DNA of 12,066 bases from an uncultured Bacillota bacterium (GCA_937897315.1 CALCNS010000044.1:1-12066); one strand, 5' to 3'; shown: positions 1 through 7,906, numbered from the stretch's first letter. The notes: generated from the sequence alone by a model not told the origin. Numbers and translations: made by a program.

Positions 1-1
1 G

Positions 2-1837
2 CACGGAACCGGTCGCGAAAAGCTGAAAGTATTGTATGTGACAGTAGAGGGACGAAAAACCACCTTCGATACCACTTTTGATGGAGCGATTCCTTGGCTA
101 GAACGTCGTTTGTGTGAAACCGATTCCGAATCTCAGCGTGAAGATATCGAACGCTATATGAGTAGTATCCCATGCCCCGATTGTGGTGGAAAACGTCTGC
201 GTAGAGAAGTGCTTTCCATTTTATTCGGCGGACTGAACATTGCCGAAGTGACCGCTTTATCGGTCGAGGAGTCTCTTCGCTTTTTCATGGATGTTCGAGG
301 CACCTTAAGTGCCAGAGATACCTTAATTGCCGATCGCATCCTCAAAGAAATTGTGGAGCGCCTGGGCTTCTTAGCGAACGTCGGTTTGAATTATTTGACT
401 TTGAACCGTCCTTCCGGCAGTTTGTCCGGTGGCGAGTCTCAGCGGATTCGTTTGGCTACCCAAATTGGTTCCGGCTTGGTTGGTGTATTATACATTCTCG
501 ACGAGCCAAGCATTGGCCTACATCAACGCGATAACGCGAAGTTATTACGCACGCTTCTCCGTCTGCGCGATTTAGGTAATACGTTGATTGTAGTAGAGCA
601 CGATGAGGAAACCATGCTCAGTGCCGATTATATTCTCGACATTGGTCCGGGGCCGGGTGCTCATGGCGGGCAAGTCGTTGCTCAAGGAACGGTTCAAGAT
701 ATTTGTAACAATCCAGACAGCATTACCGGACAATATCTCAGTCACAAAAAAGGGATTCCTTTACCCTTAGAGCGACGCCCCATCCCCGAACGATGGCTGA
801 CCGTCAAAGGAGCTCGGGCAAATAACTTAAAAAACATCGATGTTTCTTTTCCCTTGGGAGTTTTCACATGTGTTACCGGTGTATCCGGTTCAGGTAAATC
901 GTCCTTGGTGAACGAAATCATCAAAAAGAAATTACTGAATGTGTTGAATCGAGCAAAAACACGTGCCGGTGATCACGATGAAATCCTCGGTGTGGAAGAA
1001 CTGGATAAGATTATTGATATTGACCAATCCCCCATTGGTCGTACTCCTCGTTCCAATCCTGCTACCTATACGGGGGTCTTCAACGACATTCGCGACTTGT
1101 TTGCTTCTACCAACGAGGCCAAAGTGCGTGGATACAAAGCAGGCCGGTTTAGTTTCAATGTGCGCGGAGGCCGTTGCGAAGCCTGTAAGGGCGATGGTAT
1201 CATTAAAATTGAAATGCATTTCTTGCCCGATATTTTTGTTCCATGTGAGGTCTGTAAAGGCAAGCGCTATAGTCGCGAAACACTGGATGTTCATTATAAA
1301 GGGAAGAATATTGCCGAAGTTTTAGACATGACCGTAGAAGAAGCCGTCGATTATTTTCAAAATCAACCTAAAATTGCCCGAAAAGTACAAACCTTATACG
1401 ATGTCGGACTGGGTTATATTCGTTTAGGGCAACCGGCTACGACGCTTTCCGGAGGAGAAGCCCAACGAGTGAAGCTCGCTACAGAACTCTCACGAAGAGC
1501 CACCGGTCGAACTTTATATGTTCTCGACGAGCCGACTACCGGTTTACACGTTGCCGACATTCATCGATTACTGGAAATTCTCCATCGTTTGGTAGAGAAT
1601 GGGGATACTGTTGTCGTCATAGAACACAATCTCGATGTGATTAAAACAGCCGACTACATTATTGATATGGGTCCGGAAGGTGGAGACAAAGGCGGAGAAG
1701 TCATTGCTTGCGGAACTCCCGCAGAAGTCGCTGCCGTGGCTCGTTCCTACACCGGCCAATACTTGAAACGATTGTTGGCAGGAGAACCCCTCATCCCAGT
1801 CTCGTTGAACGAACGTACCGCCGATGGCATTATATAG
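2..1837 (+). CDS. uvrA: UvrA, excinuclease ABC subunit A (5' end cut off by window edge)
   Basis: ATP-dependent damage-recognition subunit of nucleotide excision repair; it scans DNA as a UvrA2/UvrB complex and hands the lesion to UvrB. The reading frame is open from base 2, so the gene starts upstream; about 611 codons of a family usually near 940 residues are visible. Present are the [12 protein letters not shown] segment (nt ~173-208), the first ABC signature LSGGESQ (nt ~422-442) with its Walker [13 protein letters not shown], the second Walker A GVSGSGKS (nt ~878-901), the C-terminal zinc finger CEAC...CEVC (nt ~1175-1264), the second signature LSGGEAQ (nt ~1445-1465) and Walker [10 protein letters not shown]. 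The missing N-terminus holds the first Walker A. All visible motifs are intact, so the protein looks functional. The TTG at 32 is internal, not the start. The M28-like gene follows after 32 bases, then uvrC. Confidence 0.97.
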   Translation, partial: HGTGREKLKVLYVTVEGRKTTFDTTFDGAIPWLERRLCETDSESQREDIERYMSSIPCPDCGGKRLRREVLSILFGGLNIAEVTALSVEESLRFFMDVRGTLSARDTLIADRILKEIVERLGFLANVGLNYLTLNRPSGSLSGGESQRIRLATQIGSGLVGVLYILDEPSIGLHQRDNAKLLRTLLRLRDLGNTLIVVEHDEETMLSADYILDIGPGPGAHGGQVVAQGTVQDICNNPDSITGQYLSHKKGIPLPLERRPIPERWLTVKGARANNLKNIDVSFPLGVFTCVTGVSGSGKSSLVNEIIKKKLLNVLNRAKTRAGDHDEILGVEELDKIIDIDQSPIGRTPRSNPATYTGVFNDIRDLFASTNEAKVRGYKAGRFSFNVRGGRCEACKGDGIIKIEMHFLPDIFVPCEVCKGKRYSRETLDVHYKGKNIAEVLDMTVEEAVDYFQNQPKIARKVQTLYDVGLGYIRLGQPATTLSGGEAQRVKLATELSRRATGRTLYVLDEPTTGLHVADIHRLLEILHRLVENGDTVVVIEHNLDVIKTADYIIDMGPEGGDKGGEVIACGTPAEVAAVARSYTGQYLKRLLAGEPLIPVSLNERTADGII

Positions 1838-1869
1838 TAGAATCGTAAGAAGTAAGGACGTGTTGCCCT

Positions 1870-3045
1870 ATGGCTCTGAAGGAGCATATTGATTTTCTGA
1901 GTTCCCACTTTGGTGTTCGTCCCCCGGGTAGCCATGCCGAGGAAAATGCCGCTGCCTACATGGAACAACGCTTTTCTGAACTGGGTTTAGAAACCGGAAC
2001 CGCTACCTTTCCAGCGCTGCGAAATTATGCATGGTACTATGCATTTGGGTATTTCCTGTACATTTTTTCGGTAATGCTATTTCCTTCCCAGCCCATTTGG
2101 GCCACTATATTTACTTTTTGCGCTATGTTGTTATTTCGACTAGATGTTTTTCTGTGGCCTAAACTTAGTTTTCTACTTAGTCATCGTCGAAAAAGCCGGT
2201 TTGTCGTTGGCCGAAAAAAAGCTCTGGAAGAAAGTCGGCAAATTATGATTGTAACCACCTCTATGGATAGCCGAAAAGGGTATGCCATGGGGGGTGGATT
2301 GAGAGCATCTATTTTGCGCTTAGAATTCTTTGCGGGCATCCTACGCACCGTTCAGCTGGTTGCCTTTCTTATCGCCAGTGTGTTATCTTTTTTCTCGATG
2401 ACTTTTTGGGTGCGCGTTCTATGGATGGTGACTTGGCCCGGTTCTTTGTTGTTCTTACTGCTGTTTTCACTGGAATTCAGACGCTGGATCAATGGTTCTT
2501 GGTTAACTACGGTCAATGACAATGACTCCAGCTTGGCTGTCATGCTTGGTATGGCAGATGTGTTACGAGAAAAGACTTTCCAACACTGCGATGTGGTTTT
2601 TGCAGTGTTGGGTGGTGACCGCGATGCTCATTTGGGGATGCACCATTTATTGGCATCACTGGAACCCGATTGGCGTAGCACCACCGATATTATAAATTTA
2701 GAAGCCGTTGGCGGGGGGAAATTGCGCTTCTTAAGTCGCGAGGGGTTATCCCGCCCCATTCCTGCCACAGAGGATTTATTGGATTTGGGCCAACTCATCG
2801 GTGAAAGTTTGAATATGGAATTGCAAATCTCCGATCGTCACACCCGTCGAACCTCTGCCTCCGTCGCTCGAAGCAAAGGGTATCGTTCCGTTACCCTCAT
2901 GGGCATGGACAAAGATGGCTTGCCCTACCACTTCAATGAAGCTCGCAAACGCAATGAAAAGTTGGATCTCATACAAGAAGACCAGCTAAACAACGTAGTG
3001 AATACCGTATTGCACATGATACAAATGATTGACCACCAAGTATAA
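1870..3045 (+). CDS. Membrane-anchored M28 peptidase-like protein, active site degenerate
   Basis: A 391-residue protein with the outline of the M28 (aminopeptidase Y/S) zinc-peptidase fold. The N-terminus (residues ~6-43, RPPGSHAEENAAAYM) resembles the usual M28 lead-in. Hydrophobic segments lie at about 52-70, 76-96, 159-178 and 184-202, giving two membrane hairpins. Against the M28 motifs, the first metal-binding His of H-x-D appears as S131 (TSMDS, with D133 kept). The bridging Asp of the DN motif is kept as D217. The catalytic Glu-Glu pair reads D250-R251 (LGGDRD). The next ligand, Asp, reads E278 (INLEAVG). The last His is kept as H354 (LPYHFNEA). Catalysis is therefore doubtful, and binding or scaffolding is possible. 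The start is ATG 1870 with AAGGA at 1854-1858. It lies 32 bases after uvrA and 30 before uvrC, so co-transcription is likely. No signal peptide is evident. The family call is reasonably sure; the function is unknown. Confidence 0.75.
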   Translation: MALKEHIDFLSSHFGVRPPGSHAEENAAAYMEQRFSELGLETGTATFPALRNYAWYYAFGYFLYIFSVMLFPSQPIWATIFTFCAMLLFRLDVFLWPKLSFLLSHRRKSRFVVGRKKALEESRQIMIVTTSMDSRKGYAMGGGLRASILRLEFFAGILRTVQLVAFLIASVLSFFSMTFWVRVLWMVTWPGSLLFLLLFSLEFRRWINGSWLTTVNDNDSSLAVMLGMADVLREKTFQHCDVVFAVLGGDRDAHLGMHHLLASLEPDWRSTTDIINLEAVGGGKLRFLSREGLSRPIPATEDLLDLGQLIGESLNMELQISDRHTRRTSASVARSKGYRSVTLMGMDKDGLPYHFNEARKRNEKLDLIQEDQLNNVVNTVLHMIQMIDHQV

Positions 3046-3075
3046 AAACAAGCAACGGAGTCGGGAGGTGAGGTT

Positions 3076-5010
3076 ATGGAGCTACGGGAAGAAATTCGTG
3101 AAGCCTTAAAAGTTCTACCGGACAAGCCCGGGGTATATTTGATGCACAACGAATTAGATCATGTCATCTACGTTGGTAAAGCCATTAACCTCAAGAACCG
3201 AGTCCGATCGTACTTTCAAAGAAACGCCAATCACACGAAGAAGATTCGCCGCATGGTTCGTGAGGTCTCATACTTTGAAACCATTATCACCGCAAACGAA
3301 ATGGAGGCCTTTTTACTCGAATGTAATCTCATCAAGCAGTATCGTCCTCATTACAATTCCATGCTCAAGGACGATAAGGGTTATCCTTATTTGCGTATCG
3401 ACTTAAGTCTTCCCTTTCCGGTAGTGACCCAAGAACATCAATTGAAACAAGATGGTGCGCGTTATTTTGGCCCTTACTTAGGCAGCATAGCAAAAAACAC
3501 CCTGCAGGTTATCCGCCGGGTGTTTCCTATACGCACCTGTAAACGCGACATCCGTGGCAACGATGGCTCTCCTTGTTTGGAGTACCACATTAAACGCTGC
3601 CCCGGTCCCTGTGTGGATGCGATCAGCCGGGAGGAATATGGTAAGACCATCCAAGATATCATCTTATTCCTCGAGGGCAAACACGACGAATTGACCAAAA
3701 GCTTGCAAAGCAAAATGGAAGAAGCTTCTGAGAATTTAGAATTCGAAAAAGCCGTGTTGTTGCGAGACCAGTGGCAAGCCGTCTCCCGCTTACAAGAAAA
3801 ACAGCGAGTTTCTGCCACAAAGCTAGGAAATCGTGATGTCATTGCCATGGTGAAGGGGTATCAATCCATACAAATCCAAATCTTCTTTATGAGAAGCGGG
3901 CGAGTCATTGGGCGAGATACGTACAGCTTCGATGAAGAGGAGGACCAGAGTCGCAGCGAAGTCTTATCGAACTTCATACAACAATACTATAGCCAGGTGC
4001 TCGTGATTCCACCGGAAATCTTAATACAAGAACAGCTAGAAGATGCAGAGTTATTACAGGAATGGCTGAGTCAACGTAGTGGGCACAAAGTGGAACTAAA
4101 GACACCGCAGCGAGGAGAGAAGCGCGACCTCATTGAGTTGGTCGCCAATAACGCCTTGCAATCTTTAGGCCGAAGCCATACTCGTCGGCTCAACAACAAA
4201 GACGAGGCGCAAGCTGCTTTGCAGGAACTCAAAAAAGCTCTTGGTTTAGAGCAGATGCCCGTTCGCATGGAAGCTTTTGATATTTCAAATACGCAAGGAA
4301 ACCTCAGTGTAGCTTCCATGGTAGTATTTCGCATGGGTATTCCCGATAAAAAATCGTATCGACGATTCCAAATTAAGACCGTCGAAGGCCCCAATGATTT
4401 TGCCAGCATGGCGGAAGTTATTCAACGCCGCTTCCGTCGAGGTTTAGAGGAACAGGCACAAATCGAAGCCGGCACTCTCTTAGCAAGTAAAGCTAAGTTT
4501 GCTGAAATGCCGAATTTGGTCCTCATCGATGGGGGCAAAGGACAATTGAGTTCCGCAAGAGAAATGATGAAAGCAGTGGGTGTAGGTCATCTTCCAACCA
4601 TAGGACTAGCGAAGCAATTTGAGCTTGTATATATGGAAGATCGCGACGAACCCATTGTCTTACCGGCACGCAGTCGCTCTCTCTTCTTGCTACAGAGAAT
4701 TCGGGACGAAGCTCATCGGTTTGCCATTACCTATCATCGTAACCGGCGCAGCAGCGAATCTTTGCGTTCTCGCTTAGAACAAATTCCGGGGATTGGTGTC
4801 TTACGTACCAAGGCCTTGCTGAAGGCATTCACTTCATTGGAAGAAATGAGTGTGGCTTCTCTACAGGATTTGGCAGACGTACCTGGTATGAATACGCGAG
4901 CAGCGGAAGAAGTATTGCGCTTTTTGCATCAGGAAGACTTTCAGCAAGAAGTAAAACTCCAGGTGGCCGAAGACCACGAACCTTATACAGTGAAAGAAGC
5001 GGGGAGGTGA
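3076..5010 (+). CDS. uvrC: UvrC, excinuclease ABC subunit C
   Basis: Nuclease of the UvrABC system that cuts the damaged strand on both sides of the lesion once UvrB is loaded. It has 644 residues, a normal length. Domain order: GIY-YIG nuclease for the 3' cut (residues ~15-90, with GVY at 19-21 and YVG at 32-34); a cysteine cluster C155/C167/C175/C179; a UVR motif that binds UvrB (~204-238); an RNase H-like endonuclease for the 5' cut (~395-555, FDISN D402, NDFASM D441, LIDGGKGQ D485, EAHRFA H547, the expected catalytic set); and a tandem helix-hairpin-helix DNA-binding region (~563-618, IPGIG and VPGMN). The start ATG has a strong ribosome binding site, GGGAGG at 3063-3068, seven bases upstream. 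The stop overlaps the next gene's proposed start. Every key residue is present, so it should be functional. Confidence 0.98.
   Translation: MELREEIREALKVLPDKPGVYLMHNELDHVIYVGKAINLKNRVRSYFQRNANHTKKIRRMVREVSYFETIITANEMEAFLLECNLIKQYRPHYNSMLKDDKGYPYLRIDLSLPFPVVTQEHQLKQDGARYFGPYLGSIAKNTLQVIRRVFPIRTCKRDIRGNDGSPCLEYHIKRCPGPCVDAISREEYGKTIQDIILFLEGKHDELTKSLQSKMEEASENLEFEKAVLLRDQWQAVSRLQEKQRVSATKLGNRDVIAMVKGYQSIQIQIFFMRSGRVIGRDTYSFDEEEDQSRSEVLSNFIQQYYSQVLVIPPEILIQEQLEDAELLQEWLSQRSGHKVELKTPQRGEKRDLIELVANNALQSLGRSHTRRLNNKDEAQAALQELKKALGLEQMPVRMEAFDISNTQGNLSVASMVVFRMGIPDKKSYRRFQIKTVEGPNDFASMAEVIQRRFRRGLEEQAQIEAGTLLASKAKFAEMPNLVLIDGGKGQLSSAREMMKAVGVGHLPTIGLAKQFELVYMEDRDEPIVLPARSRSLFLLQRIRDEAHRFAITYHRNRRSSESLRSRLEQIPGIGVLRTKALLKAFTSLEEMSVASLQDLADVPGMNTRAAEEVLRFLHQEDFQQEVKLQVAEDHEPYTVKEAGR
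5001..5010 (+). promoter_or_regulatory. Ribosome binding site of dnaD, inside the uvrC stop region
   Basis: GGGGAGGTGA is a near-consensus anti-16S sequence at the very end of uvrC, and it contains the uvrC TGA stop. It also overlaps the GTG at 5007, so it cannot serve that codon at normal spacing. It is ideally placed for a CTG at 5016, eight bases after GGAGG. This makes the dnaD start ambiguous. Confidence 0.6.
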
Positions 5011-5807
5011 ACCGTCTGAAACAAGAATGGTTGGAAAAAAACATGTATTTGCGAGGGATGACTCAAGTGCCCAATCTACTCCTAGATTACTATCGTGATT
5101 TGGGTATGAACGATACCGAATTGGTTGCCCTATTGCATTTATTTCGGATTCAGCAGAAGGGCAGTGAAAGCAAAGCCGCCTCCGTCAGTGATTATCTCAT
5201 GGAATGTATGTCCTTGCCCCGTACCGAAGTGAATCCACTTCTCTTCAACATGACGAGCAAAGGGTATATACAAACCAGTCACACCGACATGGGTAAAACA
5301 AATCCTGCCGAAGTCTCATTCCTCTCTCTCTATGAGAAGCTCACTCAATTGTTCAGCAGAGATTTACTCGCTCCACAAGATAAAACCGAACGCGAGCAGC
5401 AAATCTCCAAATATGCAGAATTGGTCACCGCTTTTGAACAGGTCTTTCGCAAATTAACTTCTTTCGACTACGAAAAGCTCAAAGAATGGTTGGAAAATGA
5501 CGGTTGGCCCCCGGAAATTATACTCGAAGCCCTCCGGCAGGCCGCTCTACAACGAAAGTTGTCCTTTGCTTACATAGACCGTATCTTATTGAACTGGCAA
5601 ATCAATCAGTGGGATACACTGGACAAAATCAGGGCCGCTGATGATGCCTTCCAGCGCAGAGCCGCATTACGGACCCAAGCCAACCAAAATGTACCCATAG
5701 AAGAAACTCCATTTGTCGCCAAGAACACCGAAACCAAAAAGCCAACTTCCAAATCAAATCCGGGAAAGGGAGGGAAAAAGAAACGCTATGAAGATATTGT
5801 TGAATAA
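5007..5807 (+). CDS. dnaD: DnaD-family replication initiation protein
   Basis: DnaD proteins remodel DNA and help recruit the replicative helicase loader at the origin and at restarting forks in Bacillota. The 266-residue reading (from GTG 5007) has an N-terminal winged-helix region (about 20-100; TQVPNLLLDYYRDLGMNDTEL is very like the start of Bacillus DnaD), a charged linker, and a C-terminal DnaD/DnaB_2 domain (about 140-205) ending in the family motif YIDRILLNW (189-197). A lysine- and glycine-rich tail (about 243-260) may bind DNA. The start is uncertain: GTG 5007 overlaps the uvrC stop but lacks an upstream ribosome binding site, whereas CTG 5016 is well placed behind GGGGAGGTGA. TTG 5031 and ATG 5043 are weaker options. 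The gene overlaps the loader gene by 20 bases, implying translational coupling. A DnaB (Bacillus-type) paralogue cannot be wholly excluded, but the N-terminus favours DnaD. Confidence 0.88.
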   Translation: MNRLKQEWLEKNMYLRGMTQVPNLLLDYYRDLGMNDTELVALLHLFRIQQKGSESKAASVSDYLMECMSLPRTEVNPLLFNMTSKGYIQTSHTDMGKTNPAEVSFLSLYEKLTQLFSRDLLAPQDKTEREQQISKYAELVTAFEQVFRKLTSFDYEKLKEWLENDGWPPEIILEALRQAALQRKLSFAYIDRILLNWQINQWDTLDKIRAADDAFQRRAALRTQANQNVPIEETPFVAKNTETKKPTSKSNPGKGGKKKRYEDIVE

Positions 5808-6777
5808 CGCCACCGAACGAGATATTCAGCATCGTCTCAAGGTGGAACAACTCTATGTCCAGTACCCTCAACTAAAGGAAATCGAGAATGACCTCTACCA
5901 AACCCTAACCCGGCTGACTCGTGGACTGATTGGTTGGCCGAACCCGGAATCCCAATCTCAACTGACGGAACAACTTGAAGTACTACGCAAGAGACGCCGA
6001 ATGTATTTAGAGCAAGTTGGCTTACCCGACAATTATAATGTGCCTCAAGCACGTTGCTCCATTTGCCACGACATGGAAGTGGTAGAAGGAGTCAACGGAT
6101 GGGAGTTGTGTTCCTGCGTTCGTAAACGTCAGCAAGAATACCGCTTTGCCGGTGCAAAGATTCCGGCAAAAATGCGAGAGCAAACCTTTGAAAATTTCTC
6201 GCTTCAGTACTATAGTTCTACAGAGATGGTAGATGACAGAGACAACCAATATCAAAAAGCACAAAAAGCATTAAAAGGGGCGGAGGAGTTTACCGATCAT
6301 ATTATCCGTCAACATCCCACTAAAGGGCTCTACTTCTTTGGTGGTGCCGGTGTCGGTAAAACCCATTTGGTATCCGGCATAGCCAACCGTCTCATGGAAC
6401 ACGACATCACCCCATTGTACCTCATGGTCGCCGATTTGCTCGATGAAATGCGCAAAGGATACGACTCCACCGAAGCTGATCAACATGCTACCGCACTCAT
6501 GGAGCAAGCCAAAGAAACACCCGTCCTAATTTTAGACGATATCGGTGCTGAAAGAGCCACGGAGTGGTCCATTGAAAAACTCTTCCAAATCATCAATCAT
6601 CGATATTTAAATCAGCTTCCTTTGGTCATGACCTCGAACTACGATTTGGACGATTTAGCTCATCATATGGGAACGGGTGCCACCGGTATTCGTATTTGCT
6701 CCCGAATTGTAGAGACTTGTCGCATCTTCCGTTTGGACTGTGATGATATTCGCCGGCAAAAACGCCGTGAAGGTTGA
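5788..6777 (+). CDS. dnaC: DnaC/DnaI-type AAA+ helicase loader
   Basis: ATPase predicted to load the hexameric replicative helicase onto DNA together with DnaD. It has 329 residues from ATG 5788. The N-terminal helical region (1-80) is followed by a cysteine group C90-x2-C93-x14-C108-x-C110, a likely zinc site as in the N-domain of Bacillus DnaI. The AAA+ domain then shows Walker A GGAGVGKT (185-192), Walker B LILDD (247-251), sensor 1 at TSN (282-284), and a basic C-terminus GIRICSRIVETC (300-311) of the type that carries the arginine finger. GGGAGGG at 5768-5774 lies 13 bases upstream, slightly far but the only candidate. The start falls inside dnaD, and the two genes overlap by 20 bases. 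A TTG at 5713 would add 25 residues but sits deep in dnaD and has no ribosome binding site. DnaC and DnaI names are used interchangeably for this family; the loader role is inferred from motifs and from the dnaD neighbour. Confidence 0.9.
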   Translation: MKILLNNATERDIQHRLKVEQLYVQYPQLKEIENDLYQTLTRLTRGLIGWPNPESQSQLTEQLEVLRKRRRMYLEQVGLPDNYNVPQARCSICHDMEVVEGVNGWELCSCVRKRQQEYRFAGAKIPAKMREQTFENFSLQYYSSTEMVDDRDNQYQKAQKALKGAEEFTDHIIRQHPTKGLYFFGGAGVGKTHLVSGIANRLMEHDITPLYLMVADLLDEMRKGYDSTEADQHATALMEQAKETPVLILDDIGAERATEWSIEKLFQIINHRYLNQLPLVMTSNYDLDDLAHHMGTGATGIRICSRIVETCRIFRLDCDDIRRQKRREG

Positions 6778-6883
6778 GAAATTCCATAAGATGTTGTCTT
6801 GTTTCGACAGTTTAAAAACGAATCAAAGGAATTCATCCGTAGACCGAAGAATCCGTAAACAATAATTTATAGGAGGCGAATCT
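6778..6883 (+). other. Intergenic region upstream of dcyD
   Basis: This is the largest non-coding gap in the window and the likely place for a dcyD promoter. I find no convincing -35/-10 pair; TTGTTT at 6799-6804 has no good partner 16-18 bases downstream. There is no stem followed by a T-run either, so read-through from dnaC is possible. AGGAGG at 6871-6876 is the dcyD ribosome binding site, seven bases before its ATG. Confidence 0.5.
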
Positions 6884-7891
6884 ATGAACTTAGCACAATT
6901 TCCACGTCGCCGTTATACGGTTGGCTACACTCCTCTCGAGTACATGGCAAACTTATCGAAACTAATGAACGGTCCCGACATTTACATCAAAAGAGATGAC
7001 CTTTTGGGCTTAGCGGCCGGTGGCAATAAGACCCGTAAACTGGAATTCTTGGTTGCCGATGCTCTGTTGAAAGGTGCCGATACTCTAATCACTTGTGGTG
7101 CTGTACAAAGTAATCACTGCCGTTTAACCTTAGCCGCAGCCAAAAAAGAGGGATTGCATTGTCATTTGGTTCTAGAAGAACGCGTCCCGGGCAGCTATAA
7201 AAAAGAAGCTAGCGGTAACAACTTCCTCTTCCGTTTGATGGGCTTAGAAGATGAAAACATTACTGTGGTTCCGGGCGGAAGTCCTATGGTCGCCGAAATG
7301 GAAAAAGTAGCCGAGCAGTTAAAAGCTCAAGGTCGTAAACCTTACATCGTTGTCGGTGGTGGTTCCGATCCTGTTGGTGCAACCGGCTATGTGGCTTGTG
7401 CCGAGGAAATCTTGGCTCAAAGCTTTGACATGGGTATCAACTTTGACTACATTGTTACCACCAGCGGCAGTGCCGGAACTCATGCCGGTTTAGCCGTCGG
7501 TTTCTTTGGTAACAACAGTCAGATCCCCGTCATTGGCATCAATATCAGCCGCAAAAACGAAAATCAAGTACCTTTGGTTTTGAAATTAGCCAAAGCAACA
7601 GCCAAACATGTTGGCATTCGCGAAGAATTCCCCGATGATGGCATCGTCTGTTTCGATGGGTACTTTGGACCGGGATACTCTCGTCCTACCGAAGAAATGA
7701 TTGAAGCGGTGAAATTGGTTGCTCAAACCGAAGCCATTCTTTTGGACCCTGTCTACTCCGGTAAAGCATTTGCCGGTATGCTAGATTTAATTCGCAAAGG
7801 CTTCTTCAAAAAAGGCGAAAAAATTTGCTTCCTGCACACCGGTGGATCTCCAGCTCTCTTCCATTACAAAGAAGATTTCCATTTGGTCTAA
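6884..7891 (+). CDS. dcyD: D-cysteine desulfhydrase family PLP enzyme
   Basis: Fold-type II PLP enzyme of the D-cysteine desulfhydrase / ACC deaminase group, expected to break D-cysteine (or a related beta-substituted alanine) into pyruvate, ammonia and sulfide in the cytoplasm. It has 335 residues, close to the 328 of enteric DcyD. Visible landmarks are TPLEY (16-20), YIKRDD (34-39), GGNKTRKLEF with the Schiff-base lysine K49, QSNH (75-78), the PLP-phosphate loop SGSAGTH (194-200), LLDPVYSGKAFAGM (286-299) and the C-terminal HTGGSPALF (318-326). The start is supported by AGGAGG seven bases upstream, and the gene ends just before a strong terminator, so it is probably monocistronic. L-cysteate sulfo-lyase (CuyA) and other beta-eliminating relatives share these motifs. 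The family is certain; the exact substrate is inferred. Confidence 0.85.
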   Translation: MNLAQFPRRRYTVGYTPLEYMANLSKLMNGPDIYIKRDDLLGLAAGGNKTRKLEFLVADALLKGADTLITCGAVQSNHCRLTLAAAKKEGLHCHLVLEERVPGSYKKEASGNNFLFRLMGLEDENITVVPGGSPMVAEMEKVAEQLKAQGRKPYIVVGGGSDPVGATGYVACAEEILAQSFDMGINFDYIVTTSGSAGTHAGLAVGFFGNNSQIPVIGINISRKNENQVPLVLKLAKATAKHVGIREEFPDDGIVCFDGYFGPGYSRPTEEMIEAVKLVAQTEAILLDPVYSGKAFAGMLDLIRKGFFKKGEKICFLHTGGSPALFHYKEDFHLV

Positions 7892-7906
7892 TCCCAATTA
7901 TAGTTA

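Noticed and set aside
932..1325. Open frames of 120 codons on both strands inside uvrA
   Set aside because: They lie within the strongly conserved UvrA zinc-finger region, have no ribosome binding sites and resemble no family; they are shadows of the uvrA frame.
2027..2044. Two ATGCAT palindromes 6 bases apart as a protein-binding site
   Set aside because: They fall in the coding sequence for a membrane segment (NYAWYYAF) and are not near a promoter; short palindromes like this occur by chance.
3495..3525. Inverted repeat AAACACCC / GGGTGTTT in uvrC as a hairpin
   Set aside because: Eight-base arms with a 15-base loop inside a conserved coding region and no T-run after it; likely coincidence of codons.
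3474..3848. 124-codon antisense open frame inside uvrC
   Set aside because: It covers the conserved cysteine cluster and UVR motif of UvrC, with no start signals; composition shadow only.
5713..5787. TTG start giving the helicase loader 25 extra residues
   Set aside because: It has no ribosome binding site, would overlap dnaD by 95 bases, and the added residues are a frame-shadow of the DnaD tail.
5768..5790. Purine run with AAAAAG before the loader ATG as a programmed frameshift site
   Set aside because: It is not a canonical slippery heptamer, there is no clear downstream stem, and the loader has its own ATG.
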